Assembly (NCBI GenBank): GCA_964414755.1
Contig: CAYPXH010000003.1
Location: 1-64,000 of the forward strand
Reading direction: 5' to 3'
DNA from: JAEUKQ01 sp964414755
GTDB taxonomy: Bacteria > Pseudomonadota > Alphaproteobacteria > JAEUKQ01
Length of the DNA stretch: 64,000 nt
The translations under genes and the position numbers were made by a program. Positions 60,722-64,000 of this stretch are shown in pieces. The notes below the pieces were generated by a model. It worked only from the letters and a program-made list of their open reading frames with translations. It searched no databases and had not been told where the DNA came from. Position 1 is the stretch's first letter. Each line of letters starts with the position of its first letter.

Positions 60722-61109
60722 TTTTGTCGTTGTTAAGCTTTTGGTTGCTTACCCGTTCACGATAAAGCTCTACGCCGGCAGAACAGTCGCTATAAACATC
60801 CAGCTTTTCAACTGACACAAGAACTGTAACTACCTTATCTTCTTTAAGACAAATATCAGCAATGCTGCTGGCAACGGTTTCAAGCAGATTATAGCGCGTT
60901 TGTGCAAATATCTGAAGTAGACGTTTTTTAAGTGTATCATAACAAACAACTGATTGAATATCGTCGGGTAGAGGATTTGGTAAAGATAAGGTAAGGGTTA
61001 GGTGTATTTTGATACGCTGTGAGGAGGTTATTTCACTTGGTTTAATACCAACGTTTAACAAGACAATCCAATCTTTAATCAAAAGCTTGTAATGCGTTTT
61101 TAATAACAT
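60702..61109 (-). CDS. folB: Dihydroneopterin aldolase-family protein (FolB-like)
   Basis: This 135-residue tunnel-fold protein resembles FolB, which cleaves dihydroneopterin in folate synthesis. Family features are the N-terminal IVLLNVGIKPSE segment, the YDTLKKRL helix start, LLETVASSIADICL with the conserved Glu, and the C-terminal GVELYRER. It overlaps the upstream SDR gene by one base (TAATG). The pairing with a pteridine-reductase-like SDR supports a role in pterin or folate metabolism. Confidence 0.85.
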   Translation of the reverse strand: MLLKTHYKLLIKDWIVLLNVGIKPSEITSSQRIKIHLTLTLSLPNPLPDDIQSVVCYDTLKKRLLQIFAQTRYNLLETVASSIADICLKEDKVVTVLVSVEKLDVYSDCSAGVELYRERVSNQKLNNDKIMHSQK

Positions 61110-61897
61110 TATTCCATCACCATATCTTTTTTGGGCGGGTTATTCCAACCAAGATGTTGGCCACTATCAAGGGCTATCATCTGGCCAGTAATTGATGGCG
61201 TGTCGATTAAAAATTGGACAGTGTGGCTTATTTCTTCAGGTGTTACTGCACGTTGCAACGGCATCGCACTGTATTGCTCTTCAAATTGCTGGGGTGTTTG
61301 CCGAACGCTTGGCAAGGTTGGGCCTGGTCCTATTGCATTAACCCTTATATAGGGCGCCCATGCCAAAGCCAAGGTCTGTGTCAGTGTCCAGAGGGCACTT
61401 TTGCTAACAGTATAACTTGTAAAATAAGGCGTCAAACACAAAACACGCTGATCAATTATATTGATAATATGCCCAGGTATTTTAGGTGGTAATTGCCGGT
61501 AAAATTCCTGACTTAAAATAAACGGGGCATGCAAATTAATTTGTAAATGACGTTGCCATGACTGGTTGGTAACAGTACCGGCTTCGTCCCGCTCAAAAAT
61601 CGACGCATTATTAACAAGACAGGTTATAGGTTGTCCAATTACCCTATTTGTTTGTTTAATTAGTTCTTCAGTTTCAGGAATATCACTTAAATCAGCTCTA
61701 ACTGCTAGGGCTTTACCACCCATCTCATGAATGTGATGTACTAAATCATCTGCTGCCTGGCGTGACAGATGATAATGAATAACCACAAACCACTTTCTTT
61801 TGGCAAAACCCAGGGCAATGGACCGTCCAATCCGTTGGGCAGCACCAGTTACTAAAACACAATTTTGGTATTTCATAGGCTGATAATGTATATTCAT
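61109..61897 (-). CDS. Short-chain dehydrogenase, pteridine-reductase / FolM-like
   Basis: This 262-residue NADP(H)-type SDR has the nucleotide motif TGAAQRIGR (about 17-25), the R-containing form found in pteridine reductases and FolM in place of the usual TGxxxGIG. It also has LVNNASIF and the active-site Y-x3-K in YTVSKSAL. Located directly upstream of folB, it probably reduces a dihydropterin or dihydrofolate. A general SDR function cannot be excluded. Confidence 0.85.
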   Translation of the reverse strand: MNIHYQPMKYQNCVLVTGAAQRIGRSIALGFAKRKWFVVIHYHLSRQAADDLVHHIHEMGGKALAVRADLSDIPETEELIKQTNRVIGQPITCLVNNASIFERDEAGTVTNQSWQRHLQINLHAPFILSQEFYRQLPPKIPGHIINIIDQRVLCLTPYFTSYTVSKSALWTLTQTLALAWAPYIRVNAIGPGPTLPSVRQTPQQFEEQYSAMPLQRAVTPEEISHTVQFLIDTPSITGQMIALDSGQHLGWNNPPKKDMVME

Positions 61898-61915
61898 ATG
61901 ACCTTGTTGTTATTT

Positions 61916-63058
61916 TTATTTGTCTTCAAGTAATAAACCATTACGGTGGGGTAGAGAAACTTTACCAACTATTTTGGCAATCGTATCGTTAGGGCGTACA
62001 AAATGTTCAAGACGCCGCGACAGAACAAATCCATCCGTACCACTAACAACATTGGTTCTGGCTGCAAAAGGCGATGCCGACGCCGGGTTTATAATTTCGG
62101 CAAGTGGTTCCCCTATACTGACCATATCCCCCAACTCTTTAAGATAAACAACAATCCCTCCTACTGGTGCACGAACAATATCACAAGCGGCTAAATCGCT
62201 TGCTTGGTGTAAAACGGGAGGAAGCCGACCAAGATTTCCTTTAACAAGCGCTCGGCGCTGCAGAAAACGAAAAATTGCCTGTGCATCTTGCTTTGCCATA
62301 AGGTCATTAACATCTGCTGAGCCACGATGTTCGATAGTAACAGCTAAGCATGCTGGCGGTATTGGTAAAGATGGAAAATCTGCAGCTAATTTTAACCAGG
62401 GTGTACTAAGACTTTCATCAAACGATTGACCTCCTGAGTCGGCGCATAGCAAATTAGCCCTGCTGCCGATTTCAGCTGCAAGGTCGGATGCGTCTGGCCA
62501 GTGTGCTGGTGTTAAGAACAGATGAACCAAAGCCTCGTCATCACAATGTAAATCAAGGGCTATATCACTATCATATGCAAGTCGGGCTAGGGTTAATTTT
62601 AGGCTGCCCATTTCGGTGGTTGCTTGCGACTGACTTAATATTCGGTTTAACGCACTTCTGATGACATCAACGTTTTTTTTGCCGTCTGGACCTAATTGGT
62701 GACCAACAATATCAGGTAGTCCGGAATACAAGTCTGGCCAATGGCGATTGAAATTACCTGCGCCCCCCAGCTCGTAACGTCCGTTCAGCCTGGCATTCAG
62801 AAACTGACCAAGACCAATGGGGTTGGCTACAGGTACAACAACAACTTCACCGATTAGCTGATTTTGTTGATCAGCTTGGTACAATAATTGCCCCAAGTGA
62901 CGCGCCACCAACATACCAGGAATTTCATCAGCATGCAAAGATGCTTGGATATATGCCTTTGGGCGTGCCCCAATTGTTCCAAACCGCCAAACCATAATTT
63001 GCCGTTCTGTTAAAGGACTATTACTAATTAATGGAATATAATCAGTTTTAAATGCCAT
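61916..63058 (-). CDS. Succinylglutamate desuccinylase / aspartoacylase-family zinc deacylase
   Basis: This 380-residue protein has the AstE/AspA fold of M14-type metallopeptidases: zinc ligands H42 and E45 in ASLHADEIPG and a later His in ALDLHCDDEAL. The C-terminal 100 residues include a lipoyl/biotinyl-like barrel (APVGGIVVYLKELGDMVSIG), common in this subgroup. It is expected to remove an acyl group from an amino acid or peptide, but the substrate cannot be inferred. It starts the minus-strand trio with the SDR and folB. Confidence 0.85.
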   Translation of the reverse strand: MAFKTDYIPLISNSPLTERQIMVWRFGTIGARPKAYIQASLHADEIPGMLVARHLGQLLYQADQQNQLIGEVVVVPVANPIGLGQFLNARLNGRYELGGAGNFNRHWPDLYSGLPDIVGHQLGPDGKKNVDVIRSALNRILSQSQATTEMGSLKLTLARLAYDSDIALDLHCDDEALVHLFLTPAHWPDASDLAAEIGSRANLLCADSGGQSFDESLSTPWLKLAADFPSLPIPPACLAVTIEHRGSADVNDLMAKQDAQAIFRFLQRRALVKGNLGRLPPVLHQASDLAACDIVRAPVGGIVVYLKELGDMVSIGEPLAEIINPASASPFAARTNVVSGTDGFVLSRRLEHFVRPNDTIAKIVGKVSLPHRNGLLLEDK

Positions 63059-63192
63059 AAGTTAATCCTTTAGTTAATCCTTTGATTGGTTGTTCTACAG
63101 CAATTTATTTGCATAAATTATTAAAAAGACTTTTCACTACCATCTGAATCACTTAATTCAAATGCTAACTACTGAATATATAGTGTGTTTGT

Positions 63193-64000
63193 ATGGAAAA
63201 AGCAAAAATGTCTGGTATCATGGGTATGGCTTTAAATAATGCGCAGTTGGAAGCTGCCATGACCACCGAAGGGCCATTGTTGATCCTTGCTGGGGCTGGA
63301 ACAGGCAAGACACGTGTTTTGATTGCCAGAATTGCTCATATCTTATCGACAGGACGTGCACATCCTGGCCAATTATTGGCTGTTACTTTTACCAATAAAG
63401 CTGCACAGGAAATAAAAGAGCGTGTAGCGATGATTCTTCAGCGACCAGTAGAAGGTTGGTGGTTGGGAACTTTTCATGCGCTTGCCGCACGCTTGTTGCG
63501 TCGTCATGCCGAGATTGTTGGTCTAACACCACAATTTACAATTTTGGACGAAGATGATCAACTGCGTTTGATTAAACAGCTGTTACAAATCGAAAACATC
63601 GATGATCAGAAGCTGCCCCCCCGTCAGGTTGGTGATTTATTTGCGCGTTGGAAAGACAAGGGACTATCCCCCGAGCATGTAAACAATATATCGCCTAACA
63701 CGTTGGTCAATCCTAAATTGCCGCAATTATATACTATGTATCAGCAACGTCTTAAAAGCCTGAACAGCTGTGATTTTGGTGATTTATTGTTACATAATTT
63801 GCATATTTTAAGTATGCAACCAGAAATTCTCAGGCAATATCACCAGCAATTTAGATTTATTATGGTTGATGAATACCAAGATACGAATACTGCGCAATAT
63901 CTTTGGATAAGATTGTTATCACAACAACACCAAAATATTTGCTGTGTAGGGGATGACGATCAGTCAATTTACGGATGGCGTGGTGCTGAAATTGGCAACA
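63193..64000 (+). CDS. uvrD: UvrD/PcrA-type superfamily 1 DNA helicase, cut by the right edge
   Basis: The N-terminal 269 residues are seen. There is a Q-motif (LNNAQLEAAM), Walker A AGAGTGKTRVL, motif Ia TFTNKAAQEIKERV, motif II VDEYQDTN and motif III GDDDQSIYGWRGAEI. This fits a 3'-5' helicase of mismatch and excision repair (UvrD/PcrA); Rep is less likely given its common absence from the class. ATG 63193 is used; Met codons at 63208 and 63220 are alternatives. It diverges from the AstE-like gene. Confidence 0.93.
   Translation, partial: MEKAKMSGIMGMALNNAQLEAAMTTEGPLLILAGAGTGKTRVLIARIAHILSTGRAHPGQLLAVTFTNKAAQEIKERVAMILQRPVEGWWLGTFHALAARLLRRHAEIVGLTPQFTILDEDDQLRLIKQLLQIENIDDQKLPPRQVGDLFARWKDKGLSPEHVNNISPNTLVNPKLPQLYTMYQQRLKSLNSCDFGDLLLHNLHILSMQPEILRQYHQQFRFIMVDEYQDTNTAQYLWIRLLSQQHQNICCVGDDDQSIYGWRGAEIGN

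Noticed and set aside
1..64000. Insertion sequences, prophage, CRISPR arrays or large direct repeats
   Set aside because: None was seen; the only exact long repeat is the assembly-gap duplication.

Overview
The window comes from the chromosome of an AT-rich alphaproteobacterium, probably from a draft or metagenome assembly. The placement rests on gene content and order. There is a full-length CcrM-type GANTC methyltransferase with its C-terminal extension. The order rpiB-glyA-nrdR-ribD-ribE-ribB-ribH-nusB-thiL and the block uvrC-pgsA-moaD are typical of the class, as is secY-adk-rpsM-rpsK-rpoA-rplQ closing the ribosomal cluster. Glutaryl-CoA dehydrogenase, a full branched-chain amino-acid ABC transporter and riboflavin, thiamine, folate and corrinoid genes argue for a metabolically capable bacterium rather than a reduced Rickettsia-like one. 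No rRNA, tRNA, CRISPR array, transposase or prophage was recognised.

Layout. 1-6.6 kb (minus strand): a SUF iron-sulfur assembly operon, Rrf2 regulator-sufB-sufC-sufD-sufS-sufU-sufT-sufA. SufA is cut by the left edge. A 100-N scaffold gap inside sufB is flanked by the same 55 bases on both sides and looks artificial. An exact match to the core of the IscR type-1 operator precedes the regulator. 6.7-17.4 kb: mixed genes, namely cbiD, a small secreted protein, an MFS permease, a D,D-carboxypeptidase with SPOR domain, clpS-clpA, a Sel1-repeat protein, an unrecognised protein and gcdH. 17.7-23.3 kb: liv operon (two permeases, two ATPases, a small membrane protein, a binding protein) ending in a strong terminator. 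23.5-30.8 kb: rpiB, glyA, nrdR, the riboflavin genes, nusB and thiL, tightly packed.

31.0-48.3 kb: the complete str-S10-spc-alpha ribosomal cluster from a good sigma70 promoter to a strong terminator. Two points stand out. The tuf gene is missing between fusA and rpsJ, and ribosomal protein S12 has proline at the normally invariant Lys88 position. 48.3-50.2 kb: a beta-class glutathione transferase divergent from a MarR regulator, with two perfect 12-bp palindromes between them, then an unrecognised protein. 50.5-54.9 kb: three consecutive genes for exported proteins of 459-510 residues that share cysteine motifs and look like a lineage-specific paralogous family; this is the least explained part of the window. 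55.0-57.4 kb: ccrM, a controller-like small HTH protein and a second HTH regulator. 57.5-63.1 kb (minus strand): moaD, pgsA, uvrC, then folB, a pteridine-reductase-like SDR and an AstE-like deacylase. A cluster of four DnaA-box matches and very AT-rich DNA lies between uvrC and folB. The right edge cuts a UvrD/PcrA-type helicase.
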